From Pseudohongiella acticola (GTDB taxonomy: Bacteria; Pseudomonadota; Gammaproteobacteria; Pseudomonadales; Pseudohongiellaceae), in NCBI RefSeq assembly GCF_001758195.1, contig NZ_MASR01000002.1, positions 62,001 through 126,000 of the forward strand: 64,000 nt of DNA, given 5' to 3'. Position 1 is the stretch's first letter. Each line of letters begins with the position of its first letter. The translations under genes were made by a program, and so were the position numbers. Below, one piece after another: positions 30,316-37,983 of the stretch. Below the pieces are notes generated by a model. The model was given only the letters and a program-made list of their open reading frames with translations, did not search any database and was not told the DNA's origin.

Positions 30316-31425
30316 ATGAACCATTTGCCATTATTTTTGAAAATCATCGAGAGTGGGATATTAGCGAACCCTGCTAAGGTTGCTTCATACACTAGAACCT
30401 TGGCGGCAAAATTGGCCGACGACGGGGAGACTAAAGCAGCTGAGAAAATACTTCGAGCAGTCGAAAGCGCTAATTTGCCAAAAACCCGGACAACCGGACA
30501 AGTGTTGAGCCCACAATCTATGCCTGTGGACCGAGATAGCCGCTTTTCACTAGCAGATGAATCGAATCCAGAGATGTCTGAGCTAAACATTTACCTGGAG
30601 CCACTGATACAAAAATCTGTATTGGAATTTATTTCTTTTGTTGAGAACGCATACCTGCTCACCCAGGCAGGCGTGGGCGTAAGCCCATCTATGCTGATAT
30701 ATGGGCCGCCGGGTTGCGGTAAGTCTTACTTAGCGAAATATGTTGCAGCAAGATTGGAATTACCACTTTTAACTGCACGCTGTGATTCCCTCATATCCTC
30801 CCTACTGGGGTCTACCGCGAAGAACATAAGGAGCTTATTTGAGCATGCATCGAATAGACCATGCGTCCTATTTCTGGATGAATTTGATGCTCTCGCAAAA
30901 GCGAGAGATGATCAGCATGAGGTCGGCGAGTTGAAACGAGTAGTTGTAAGTCTTTTGCAAAATATTGATAGCCTACCTTCGGGCACTATATTGCTTGCAG
31001 CCACTAACCATGAAGACTTGCTAGATCCTGCCGTATGGAGGCGGTTCGCCTACAAGATGAATATTCAACTACCCTCCAACGAGTCCCGTGAAAAATTAAT
31101 AAAACAGTCTTTAGGCCACTTCTGTTCATCTAACGTTAAAGCGATCACAACTGCTACCGATGGAATGAGCGGGGCTCTGATCAAGCAAGCCTGCGAAGCA
31201 TCTGTTAGAGCTGCCCTCATCGCGGGGAAGGAGGCGGTAGACGATAACAAATTGCTCTCAAAAATTGCTGAAATTCAATACCACGATTTAATCCATGCGA
31301 AGATTCCGGACGAAGAGAAAATAAAGAAATTAAAAGAAGTTAACAATCGTTTGTTTACCACTCGCGTGTTAAATGAGCTGCTGGGCGTGTCAACAGGGAA
31401 AATATCTAAAATCCTTAACAGCTAG
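30316..31425 (+). CDS. ietA: IetA-like AAA+ ATPase of a two-gene defence system
   Basis: I take the ATG at 30316 (MNHLPLFLKIIESGILANP) because a longer frame begins in the AT-rich leader; the product is 369 residues. The AAA+ motifs are Walker A GPPGCGKS (residues 130-137), Walker B VLFLDEFDAL, sensor 1 LLAATNH and an Arg in DPAVWRRF. A helical N-terminal part of ~90 residues precedes it and a helical lid follows. With the subtilase 9 bp downstream it forms the ATPase-protease pair known as IetAS, which gives anti-phage protection in experiments on other members. Base composition is clearly more AT-rich than the phage genes around it. Confidence 0.82.
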   Translation: MNHLPLFLKIIESGILANPAKVASYTRTLAAKLADDGETKAAEKILRAVESANLPKTRTTGQVLSPQSMPVDRDSRFSLADESNPEMSELNIYLEPLIQKSVLEFISFVENAYLLTQAGVGVSPSMLIYGPPGCGKSYLAKYVAARLELPLLTARCDSLISSLLGSTAKNIRSLFEHASNRPCVLFLDEFDALAKARDDQHEVGELKRVVVSLLQNIDSLPSGTILLAATNHEDLLDPAVWRRFAYKMNIQLPSNESREKLIKQSLGHFCSSNVKAITTATDGMSGALIKQACEASVRAALIAGKEAVDDNKLLSKIAEIQYHDLIHAKIPDEEKIKKLKEVNNRLFTTRVLNELLGVSTGKISKILNS

Positions 31426-31434
31426 GACAATAAT

Positions 31435-33723
31435 ATGAATAAAAAAGATTATCCAATTAAAGTCGTTGAGATTAGAGGCACTGACCATCGGCCGCCGCGA
31501 GAAAACCAGGGAGGGAGTCCGAAATCGTTTTGTGTGGTAACTGAAGATTTGCGCGAAAATTTGTCTGAGCAAGTCATCGCTGCGCACGACTATTTTTCAG
31601 AGCAATTTGAAAGATGGCCTGATATTCCAGCTGTTGTGAAAATTACTCTTAAAGAAGAGGCTTTGGCAAAGTCGCATCGACCGACGTCACTTCTCAGGAA
31701 AAGGACATGTCCAATTATCGGTGTACTAAGTTTTGGCGAGGTTCTGGTTAGTGCATCACCGGATGGTTTAGAGAAACTGGCGGATGAAATAAACAACACC
31801 ACCAGCGAAAAGCCGATTGCGAATATTTCTGCCATCGAAAAAATTGAACCTTATCGCGTCCATGAAAACAGAATGGGGAGTGATATCGAGGATATTAATG
31901 CGTCCATTCAAGAGAATATCCCTCTAAAAATTCATACGTTCGATCATGGGGACGCCGAAGTCAACCGCCGTATCAAGAGGGCATTGGTGGAGTTTGCTCA
32001 AGAGCAGGGCGTTGGGCTTGAGGAGCTTAAATACGGCACAAGATTTTCTGAGTTCAAAACCGATCCTCAGACTAAGAAAATCAGCGAGGCGTTTGAATCA
32101 TTCATGGGATTGCAGTCTTTAACTCCTATGCCTACATATCGGCCATTAGACTTGGAGCTACAAACCACTCCAGTTGGATTAGTCGACCAGTTTCAGCTGC
32201 CTCCTCCTTCGAGCGAGGCCGACTATCCGATCGTTGGTGTAGTGGACTCTGGAGTTTGCCCGCATAGTACTCTGATAGCGCCCTGGGTCGTTGGTAGAGA
32301 AGAATATGTGCCTCAAGAACTACAAGATCACTCTCACGGAACTATGGTGGCTGGCCTTATTGCAGGGGCCTATACGCTAAATAACCAAGACGATCGCTAT
32401 CCCCGTTCACAGGCAAAGATTTTGGATGTGCCGGTTTTCGAAAAAGGTGCTAACTTGCGCGAGGATGTATTAGTCGCGATTTTGGAAGATGTCATACCTA
32501 AGCACCCGGAGGTTCGTGTTTGGAATCTGTCAATGGGCGGCACCAAACCTTGTATAGATTCGGCATTTTCAGACTTAGCATGTTTTCTTGATGAGATGCA
32601 CGATGCGCATAAATGTTTGTTTGTAATAGCTGCCGGCAATCACTCTCACGTTCAGAAGTGGCCGCAGGTGACAGATATGGGAGGAGCCGACAGAGTCTCA
32701 TCACCTGGCGATTCAGTACGAGCGTTAACGGTAGGTGGCTTAGCTAGTCTTCACAATGCAAACTCTCTCTCCAAGTCGGAAGAGCCATCACCTTTTTCCC
32801 GCAGAGGTCCGGGCCCGTGCTTTATTCCCAAGCCGGAAGTAACTCACTATGGTGGCAATTGCACGGAGCGACTTGCCTTTGCCCAAACCGGAATATTGAC
32901 TACAGGGGCAAATAATACTCTTTGTGAAACTCTTGGCACTAGCTTCGCAACCCCGTTAGTGAGCGCCCAAGCAGCAGTTCTTTGGCAATATTTAGATACG
33001 CAAGAATCGCCTGTTACCCCCGAGCGTATTAAAGCGCTACTGATCCACTCAGCGCTACTACAATCCCGCAAAATTACCTCGGAGACGGTACATCACTATG
33101 GCTTTGGAAAGCCAGGCGACGTTATAGACTCGTTATATTGCGAGCCTAATGCCATAACGCTGATGTTCGAGACCGATCTTCGCCATGGCGGACACGAATT
33201 TGAGCGCTGGCCCTTTCCGATAGCTGACTGTTTAAATACAGAAGATAGAAAATTCCGCGGCCAAATGTTGATGACTGTAGTTTATTCTCCCATTACCGAT
33301 AGCAGATACAAGTCCGAGTATTGCAGGACCAATGTGGATGTCGGCCTCGGCAATTATGCGTTAGTGGAGGATGAGGATGGGACTAGAAAGTACAAATTCG
33401 ACAGCTTTGTTCCGGTCGCCCCAGAAGATATCCGGAAATTGTATGAAAAGCATCAGATTGAAAACGGATTTAAGTGGTCGCCCGTAAAGGCCTATTATGC
33501 GAGATTCCCGCAAGGAAAGGACGTTGAGACTTGGCGATTAAGGATGAAGGTAACTCGCCGTGCAGAGCTACAAATGCCTGACATCCCTCAGAGGGCTACG
33601 CTGCTGCTTACAATGCGGGGAAATACCCCGGAACTACCTGTATATAACGAAGCCATACGCACGATGAATCAGGCTGGGTGGATAGTAACCGATATAGACC
33701 AACATATAAGGGTAGGCGTTTAA
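31435..33723 (+). CDS. ietS: IetS-like subtilisin-family serine protease
   Basis: The product is 762 residues. The S8 triad is directly visible: Asp271 in VGVVDSGVC, His301 in HSHGTMVAG and Ser503 in LGTSFATPLV, with the oxyanion Asn in VIAAGNHSH. About 250 residues precede the protease domain and ~200 follow, without known motifs; there is no signal peptide, so it acts in the cytoplasm. It is presumably gated by the AAA+ partner, which would sense infection and unleash proteolysis. Together with ietA it forms one AT-rich unit without other genes. Confidence 0.85.
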   Translation: MNKKDYPIKVVEIRGTDHRPPRENQGGSPKSFCVVTEDLRENLSEQVIAAHDYFSEQFERWPDIPAVVKITLKEEALAKSHRPTSLLRKRTCPIIGVLSFGEVLVSASPDGLEKLADEINNTTSEKPIANISAIEKIEPYRVHENRMGSDIEDINASIQENIPLKIHTFDHGDAEVNRRIKRALVEFAQEQGVGLEELKYGTRFSEFKTDPQTKKISEAFESFMGLQSLTPMPTYRPLDLELQTTPVGLVDQFQLPPPSSEADYPIVGVVDSGVCPHSTLIAPWVVGREEYVPQELQDHSHGTMVAGLIAGAYTLNNQDDRYPRSQAKILDVPVFEKGANLREDVLVAILEDVIPKHPEVRVWNLSMGGTKPCIDSAFSDLACFLDEMHDAHKCLFVIAAGNHSHVQKWPQVTDMGGADRVSSPGDSVRALTVGGLASLHNANSLSKSEEPSPFSRRGPGPCFIPKPEVTHYGGNCTERLAFAQTGILTTGANNTLCETLGTSFATPLVSAQAAVLWQYLDTQESPVTPERIKALLIHSALLQSRKITSETVHHYGFGKPGDVIDSLYCEPNAITLMFETDLRHGGHEFERWPFPIADCLNTEDRKFRGQMLMTVVYSPITDSRYKSEYCRTNVDVGLGNYALVEDEDGTRKYKFDSFVPVAPEDIRKLYEKHQIENGFKWSPVKAYYARFPQGKDVETWRLRMKVTRRAELQMPDIPQRATLLLTMRGNTPELPVYNEAIRTMNQAGWIVTDIDQHIRVGV

Positions 33724-34045
33724 TCGAGCAGCAGGAGCTGTCGCTAATGATGCATTCCAAGACTAGAAGGTTTTGCTAGCAGTTCTCGGCAAAGCTGAAA
33801 TCCGGAGGTCTTGTCTGGATAACTGTCTGAGAATGCGATTGCTCTCGGGCAGTTACAGCGCCTTTCGCGCTTGTCGCCACCCATCCAGACGCATTCTTTT
33901 TTATAAATTCAGAGCAGCCACCGCTTGTCGCTGCTATAACCCTATTACAACCAGCAGGAAGCAGCAGTACCAAGCCCACTTCAGTAGGATTTAGAATCAT
34001 AGACGATGGAGGATGAGTCAAAGATCGGATTGTATTGGCGCTGGT
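33724..34045. other. Intergenic remnant after ietS
   Basis: These 322 bp carry short frames on both strands without ribosome sites and look non-coding. At 33950-33990 there is a degenerate copy of a ~40-bp sequence that recurs at 35063-35105. No clear promoter is seen for the minus-strand genes that end here. Confidence 0.5.
33950..33990 (+). repeat. Direct repeat, copy 1 (degenerate)
   Basis: CCAGCAGGAAGC-AGCAGTAC-AAGCCCACTTC aligns with the copy at 35063-35105 over about 40 bp with a two-base gap and a few substitutions. In this copy the terminator stem is broken (CAGTAGG instead of CGGTGGG). Confidence 0.6.
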
Positions 34046-34408
34046 CTAGAGGAATTTAGATTGTGCCAAAAAGCCGAATACTAAGCCGACAATCACGCTA
34101 GTGATTGTGTCTTTGATGGTCGCCACCTCAGCGACACTGAGCCAACGCCACTCAGCTGGCAAGATCATGTGGGCAACTATAACAAGTGTGGCAATTATGG
34201 CGAGGACGAAGGCCGCTATGATTCCCCAGTGCAGGCATCCTGCAATAAGATCTCGAACCGTCTCTCTGCGCCCATGCTGGCTCTTGTCAGCCTGACGCTG
34301 GAGGTCTTCGCCCTCATCTAGCGCCAAGGCCTCTCTTTTTGCAAGACTGTCTGTATGAGAAGACGGTTCGGGCAACCCTTGAGCCGGGATCCTTTTAGTT
34401 TCTGTCAT
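34046..34408 (-). CDS. Small two-helix membrane protein, candidate toxin partner of Panacea
   Basis: The product is 120 residues. A polar N-terminus of ~55 residues is followed by a hydrophobic segment (IIAAFVLAIIATLVIVAHMI) and, after a short loop, a second one (TSVIVGLVFGFLAQSKF) at the extreme C-terminus. Its ATG overlaps the stop of the Panacea-domain gene by 4 bp, so it is made with it. Panacea antitoxins pair with many toxins, some of them membrane proteins that depolarise the cell; that is the likely role here. Alternatively it is an exclusion protein. Confidence 0.6.
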   Translation of the reverse strand: MTETKRIPAQGLPEPSSHTDSLAKREALALDEGEDLQRQADKSQHGRRETVRDLIAGCLHWGIIAAFVLAIIATLVIVAHMILPAEWRWLSVAEVATIKDTITSVIVGLVFGFLAQSKFL

Positions 34409-34893
34409 TGGCTCGCAGCGCTTTCCGGTGCCGTCGCGTAAAGCGATCTATAGTGATCGGAAATTATATCGTTGGATATCGAGCTATTTTGACCTTTGAG
34501 CTTCCAGACAACATCCCAAGGCGAGCCGCTCTCATGCGTAAGGTTGGACAGGGCCACCCCACTATAGCGTCCATAGATCTCGAATACCTGGCTAATTAAG
34601 TCGCTCTCTTGTTCGTCGAACGTCTCATCCGGAGCGCTAATCCTCAATCCTTGCTTTAGAGGGCCTTTGACAGGGTTATCTCGAAAATCTTTGACTTTTG
34701 CGTAGAGGGATCTAATTACGGGCCCATAACGCCATGCTTCTATATTTTCTGCAAGCAAAGGACGCCCATAAAGACCGAGCATCCAGCCGTGGCATAAATA
34801 AACTAACTTAATCAACTGCATAGGAGTTACGCTGCGACCATTTTCAGTTGCAAGATCTAGTATTTTGTTAGCTACAGCGATAGCACTGTGCAT
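34405..34893 (-). CDS. Panacea-domain (SocA/GepA-like) antitoxin
   Basis: The product is 162 residues with a GAGGAGA ribosome site. The Panacea/DUF4065 pattern is clear: SVTPMQLIKLVYLCHGWMLG (residues ~20-39), then ENIEAWRYGPVIRSLYAKV, and later ALSNLTHESGSPWDVVW. The family neutralises partner toxins by direct binding and is known in SocAB and in many prophage toxin-antitoxin pairs. The two-gene unit is flanked by direct repeats of ~40 bp and is oriented against the IetAS genes. Confidence 0.85.
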   Translation of the reverse strand: MHSAIAVANKILDLATENGRSVTPMQLIKLVYLCHGWMLGLYGRPLLAENIEAWRYGPVIRSLYAKVKDFRDNPVKGPLKQGLRISAPDETFDEQESDLISQVFEIYGRYSGVALSNLTHESGSPWDVVWKLKGQNSSISNDIISDHYRSLYATAPESAASQ

Positions 34894-34923
34894 ATATCTC
34901 TCCTCAGATGCATAACTCTCCGG

Positions 34924-34953
34924 ATAATTAGACCACCTTAATATGGTAATTAT
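34924..34953. promoter_or_regulatory. Inverted repeat upstream of the Panacea gene
   Basis: ATAATTA (34924-34930) and its complement TAATTAT (34947-34953) flank an inner ACC/GGT repeat, 31 bp before the Panacea start. The whole stretch is AT-rich and could be the promoter with an operator for autoregulation. No other gene is near it; it is the only strong symmetry in 34,894-35,060. Confidence 0.45.
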
Positions 34954-35062
34954 TCCAATAGTTAGCAGAATGGCGCAGGATTTTACACCTTTTGACGATA
35001 TTCCTCATTAAGTTCTGAAATAATCTCGTGCTTAGTACACTGGCATGCTATACCAAATATAA

Positions 35063-35110
35063 CGCCAGCAGGAAGCAAGCAGTACTAAGCCCACTTCGGT
35101 GGGCTTTTTT
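35063..35110 (+). terminator. Direct repeat copy 2 with intrinsic terminator
   Basis: After the 40-bp repeat shared with 33950-33990 comes the stem GCCCAC-TTCG-GTGGGC followed by TTTTTT on the + strand. No + strand gene ends here, so the terminator probably came with an inserted cassette, or protects the TA pair from PRM-side read-through. It lies 17 bp beyond the stop of the lipoprotein gene on the minus strand. Confidence 0.65.
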
Positions 35111-35127
35111 ATGCTCTCGTGCCTTTG

Positions 35128-35817
35128 TCACAGTTCGGCTTCGTTGAAGTTTCGGAGCACACGGTATCGAATCTGTTCATTTGTCGCCTCGATTATCTCC
35201 AGGCGCGCACCTCGATAACCGATGGTACTGGATTCGGACAGGTCATATTCAACGTCATTGTTGAAAGCGGGTCGAGCCGCGTTGGATGAGAATTCTCTGT
35301 AACCGATATTGACTCTGTCCCCTACTCGACCACTGTAAATCAATGTCTGTTGAAACGAGTCGTCAGACAGCAATGGCAGCTGGCGGCGCTCATATGAAGC
35401 AGTGTCTGTGCAGCTCCTTACATTGAATGTCGTAATTACACACAGGCGATTATCAGTCTTGTAGGTGATCATTGCTCTCCAAGGATCGGCGAGTAACGAT
35501 TTTTCAATTCTTCCAGGCTCGTTCCCACCAGGGAGGTAAGTTTCCGTGTTTTCATCCTCACCTTGTTTCAGGTAAGTACCAGGATGTAAATCATAGGCAA
35601 AGCCAATATCTACTTTGACTGGCAGATAAATCGCATCCCGCTCGGTGTATCTTCCCTGCCTAAGCATTGGTTCGCCGACAAATGCCGTGACCAGCTCTTC
35701 CAAAGGCGGCTCAGAGAGCGCAACAGACTGGGGGACATAATTGAAGCTTGGGCTGGCGCAACTGATCAACGCGATACCCAGTGCCAAAATAGTAAACACA
35801 CGTGTAATGGCTTTCAT
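35128..35817 (-). CDS. Prophage lipoprotein, possible superinfection-exclusion factor
   Basis: The product is 229 residues. MKAITRVFTILALGIALISC is a lipoprotein signal peptide with lipobox LISC; the residue after Cys is Ala, which directs to the outer membrane. The mature part is a globular domain with four more Cys or acidic patches (CVITTFNVRSC) and no known fold. It is the last cargo gene before PL and reads away from it. Surface lipoproteins made by lysogens commonly block receptors or DNA entry; that role is inferred. Confidence 0.65.
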   Translation of the reverse strand: MKAITRVFTILALGIALISCASPSFNYVPQSVALSEPPLEELVTAFVGEPMLRQGRYTERDAIYLPVKVDIGFAYDLHPGTYLKQGEDENTETYLPGGNEPGRIEKSLLADPWRAMITYKTDNRLCVITTFNVRSCTDTASYERRQLPLLSDDSFQQTLIYSGRVGDRVNIGYREFSSNAARPAFNNDVEYDLSESSTIGYRGARLEIIEATNEQIRYRVLRNFNEAEL

Positions 35818-35982
35818 GAAACCCTCTTTTTGTAGTTGTTCATTGCACCTACTGCCATCAATGTTTTACCCGCTAGTTGGCTTCAGCGCAACAAAAGATC
35901 CTCTACCCGACCATTTGGCTCTTATGTGAATCGTCCTTTTCGGAGATAGACATTCGCGGAATTTTTTGGCCAGAGAATTAAT

Positions 35983-36025
35983 AATACCGGCGGTATTGAC
36001 TTACTAATAATACCGGCTGTATTAT
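35983..36025 (+). promoter_or_regulatory. PL promoter with two operators
   Basis: A perfect 15-bp palindrome AATACCGGCGGTATT (centre 35990) and a second site AATACCGGCTGTATT (centre 36016) carry the same half-sites as the OR cluster. Between and over them lies TTGACT (35996-36001), 18 bp, TATTAT (36020-36025), the same arrangement as PR. The first gene starts at 36056. This fixes the prophage's left operator. Confidence 0.82.
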
Positions 36026-36055
36026 TTAACCAAGTCGAAATTACTGGAAGCAACT

Positions 36056-36502
36056 ATGAATCTGATTGCAGAAGGCCTGCCAGATAAACAGCGAGAAATT
36101 TTAATTCACACCGCAAACGGCCTTACTAGGAAAGAGGCGGCAAGGAAGATGGGTTGCAGCCCACAAAATGCATCGCAGCTAATGGACGCCGTTTGTTTCA
36201 AGTTGCGTGCTCGAAACGCGCCTCAGGCTATAGCCATTGCTTTCCAGCAAGGCCTGCTTCGCACTCTGTGCCTGCTGGCGCTCATCACTGCCGGAGCAGT
36301 TACCTCCATACCAGTTGCCCAGGCCGACGATGATCCTCTGATCCGTCGCGCCCGATCTCGCCCTAACCCGCGCCTGACACGCCGCGTGCGTCGCACTGTC
36401 TGCGGGGTGGCGATTATGCCAAACGACCAGGGCTTTATTGATTACTTCGGCCTGTCTCACACGCTTGTGTGGGATGACGCCCTCTATGTCGTTTACCAAT
36501 AG
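36056..36502 (+). CDS. LuxR/GerE-type HTH protein with a membrane-like segment, first PL gene
   Basis: The product is 148 residues. The first ~65 residues (LPDKQREILIHTANGLTRKE, then KMGCSPQNASQLMDAV) match the GerE-type helix-turn-helix. Then follows a hydrophobic stretch (LLRTLCLLALITAGAVTSIP) ending in an A-x-A-like site before a basic, Arg-rich part. As first gene of PL it holds the position of lambda N, but nothing indicates an antiterminator. The combination of HTH, hydrophobic segment and Arg-rich tail is odd. Confidence 0.65.
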   Translation: MNLIAEGLPDKQREILIHTANGLTRKEAARKMGCSPQNASQLMDAVCFKLRARNAPQAIAIAFQQGLLRTLCLLALITAGAVTSIPVAQADDDPLIRRARSRPNPRLTRRVRRTVCGVAIMPNDQGFIDYFGLSHTLVWDDALYVVYQ

Positions 36503-36512
36503 GAGCGCGGGC

Positions 36513-36842
36513 ATGAACCAGACAGCACTGGATTTCACATCAGGCCAATCACGCCGCGATGCCGGCATGAACGCGGCCCTGGATAACGCTGATTTTGATT
36601 CAAAGGGTTGGTCAGACAAAGCCCTTGGGTTCGTTCGATCGTTCCCATCTGCGCAGTTCCAGACTGAGGATGTTCGTCAGTACGCCACCAATCACGGGTT
36701 GCCAGTACCGCCCAGCGCCAGAGCCTGGGGCGCCGTTATCACCCGGGCTGCTCGGTTGGGAATAATTCGCCGGGTGGGTTACCGCCCTGTCAGTAATGCA
36801 AACGCACACTGCACACCTGCTGCAGTGTGGGAGCGGGTTTAG
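36513..36842 (+). CDS. Early protein with winged-helix look
   Basis: The ATG at 36513 follows an AGGAG site by 8 nt; the product is 109 residues. The segment KALGFVRSFPSAQFQTEDVR, then YATNHGLPVPPSARAWGAVI resembles small winged-helix proteins of phage replication or regulation. No family is certain. It precedes other small genes of the PL operon. Confidence 0.6.
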   Translation: MNQTALDFTSGQSRRDAGMNAALDNADFDSKGWSDKALGFVRSFPSAQFQTEDVRQYATNHGLPVPPSARAWGAVITRAARLGIIRRVGYRPVSNANAHCTPAAVWERV

Positions 36843-36850
36843 GAGGCTAT

Positions 36851-37282
36851 ATGTCATTCGCACAACCAATACAGAGCGTTGATTCAGGATTGGAAGAAAG
36901 CCAGGTGTCGAGGCACTGGTGGAAAGGCTCTGCCGCCGTCGGCGGGATTAAGGGTGCCTTCTTTGCCCGCACCCGGGGCGAGCTGGTGTTTAAGTACCGC
37001 GAGTGGATGAAACAGTTCCAGCGCCAGCCAGTGACCAGCGAAGAGCGTGCCACGTTCCGAGATCGGCACGGCTTTGGCGCCGGCGACCAAGTGCATTACA
37101 CACCAGATTACTCAGGCCTTGGGTACACGGTGCAATCCCTGCGCCAGCCCCACCGTGTTTACACGATTGCACTGACTGCGCACCAGAACGATGGAACTCC
37201 AGTGGCATGGCTTAACGGTGTGCCCGGGTGCGTGCCGGTGTCCCGCCTTTCTCACTCAGCCACCGGGGGTGACGCAGCATGA
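36851..37282 (+). CDS. Hypothetical early protein
   Basis: The ATG at 36851 has a GGAGG site 5 nt upstream; the product is 143 residues (MSFAQPIQSVDSGLEESQVS onwards). The middle contains a helical part (ELVFKYREWMKQFQRQ) and the C-terminal half a beta-rich domain (VYTIALTAHQNDGTPVAWLN). I recognise no family. The end overlaps the next gene by 4 bp. Confidence 0.6.
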   Translation: MSFAQPIQSVDSGLEESQVSRHWWKGSAAVGGIKGAFFARTRGELVFKYREWMKQFQRQPVTSEERATFRDRHGFGAGDQVHYTPDYSGLGYTVQSLRQPHRVYTIALTAHQNDGTPVAWLNGVPGCVPVSRLSHSATGGDAA

Positions 37283-37518
37283 CCGTTAACTCTGAAAACG
37301 TTACCGAGAAAACAGAATTCTTGCTCCGTCACTGGCTCGAGCGCGCGCTCAAGGAAATGGACAGCGGGGATCGGGTGTTGATGTCGTTGATTGCCAACTC
37401 GGCCAACGGCTGCCTGATGTTGTGGGAATGCCTGCATGAAAGCATCAGCGACGAGCAGAACAGAGCCAAGTTAAGGGCGATTGTTAAACAGATCGAGGAC
37501 TTGGCGTGGCCGGTTTAA
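37279..37518 (+). CDS. Small helical early protein
   Basis: The product is 79 residues, all helical (FLLRHWLERALKEMDSGDRV, then LMLWECLHESISDEQNRAKL). It starts inside the last codon of the preceding gene. No function is recognised. Confidence 0.55.
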   Translation: MTVNSENVTEKTEFLLRHWLERALKEMDSGDRVLMSLIANSANGCLMLWECLHESISDEQNRAKLRAIVKQIEDLAWPV

Positions 37519-37730
37519 TGGGCGAATCAGTCGATATGGCTCTATTCGAGCGGCAGTTCCAGTCAGTGTTCGACCCTGCTGGCGCCAAAACAAAAAATAA
37601 CGTGAAAGGAGAAAGTTCTCATGTACGCAGTTTTCGGAATGACAGAGATGCTGGCGCGCAAAAGAGTGAAGGTCGATGGCTTCGAGAAGGGCAAGCCCAA
37701 ACCGCTCTCGCAGATCCGGTCAGAGATTAA
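37518..37730 (+). CDS. Doubtful small early protein
   Basis: An ATG at 37518 overlaps the stop of the preceding gene (TAATG), giving up to 70 residues. The first ~35 residues (MGESVDMALFERQFQSVFDP) look normal, but the rest overlaps the ribosome site and start of the next gene at 37621 and is probably read-through. It could be a short peptide or a non-coding spacer. Confidence 0.3.
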   Translation: MGESVDMALFERQFQSVFDPAGAKTKNNVKGESSHVRSFRNDRDAGAQKSEGRWLREGQAQTALADPVRD

Positions 37731-37983
37731 CACCAAGGTTGAGCGGATGATGGCCGGTACCCGCACAGAGCAGCTGAGCACCGTGTATGGCGTAACCAGC
37801 TGTGCATTCCAGTTCGCTGAGCTGGCCTGCCGACAGGGGGGGGTCCGGATAGAGGTACGCAGGCGAGTTGCCGACGGCGAGCCCGTCTTCGACAAAAAGA
37901 AGAAGGCCTATGTCCAGCGCTACACATGGGAACAGGTAAAGGCCTTTGCGCCAGCGGGGAAACAGCATGCTGATTGTGCTTGA
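37621..37983 (+). CDS. Hypothetical early protein
   Basis: The ATG at 37621 has a strong AAAGGAGA site; the product is 120 residues, basic. It starts MYAVFGMTEMLARKRVKVDG and has a later RIEVRRRVADGEPVFDKKKK beta hairpin. Its 3' end overlaps the dTMP kinase gene by 17 bp. No family is recognised; it could be a nucleic-acid-binding protein. Confidence 0.6.
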   Translation: MYAVFGMTEMLARKRVKVDGFEKGKPKPLSQIRSEINTKVERMMAGTRTEQLSTVYGVTSCAFQFAELACRQGGVRIEVRRRVADGEPVFDKKKKAYVQRYTWEQVKAFAPAGKQHADCA

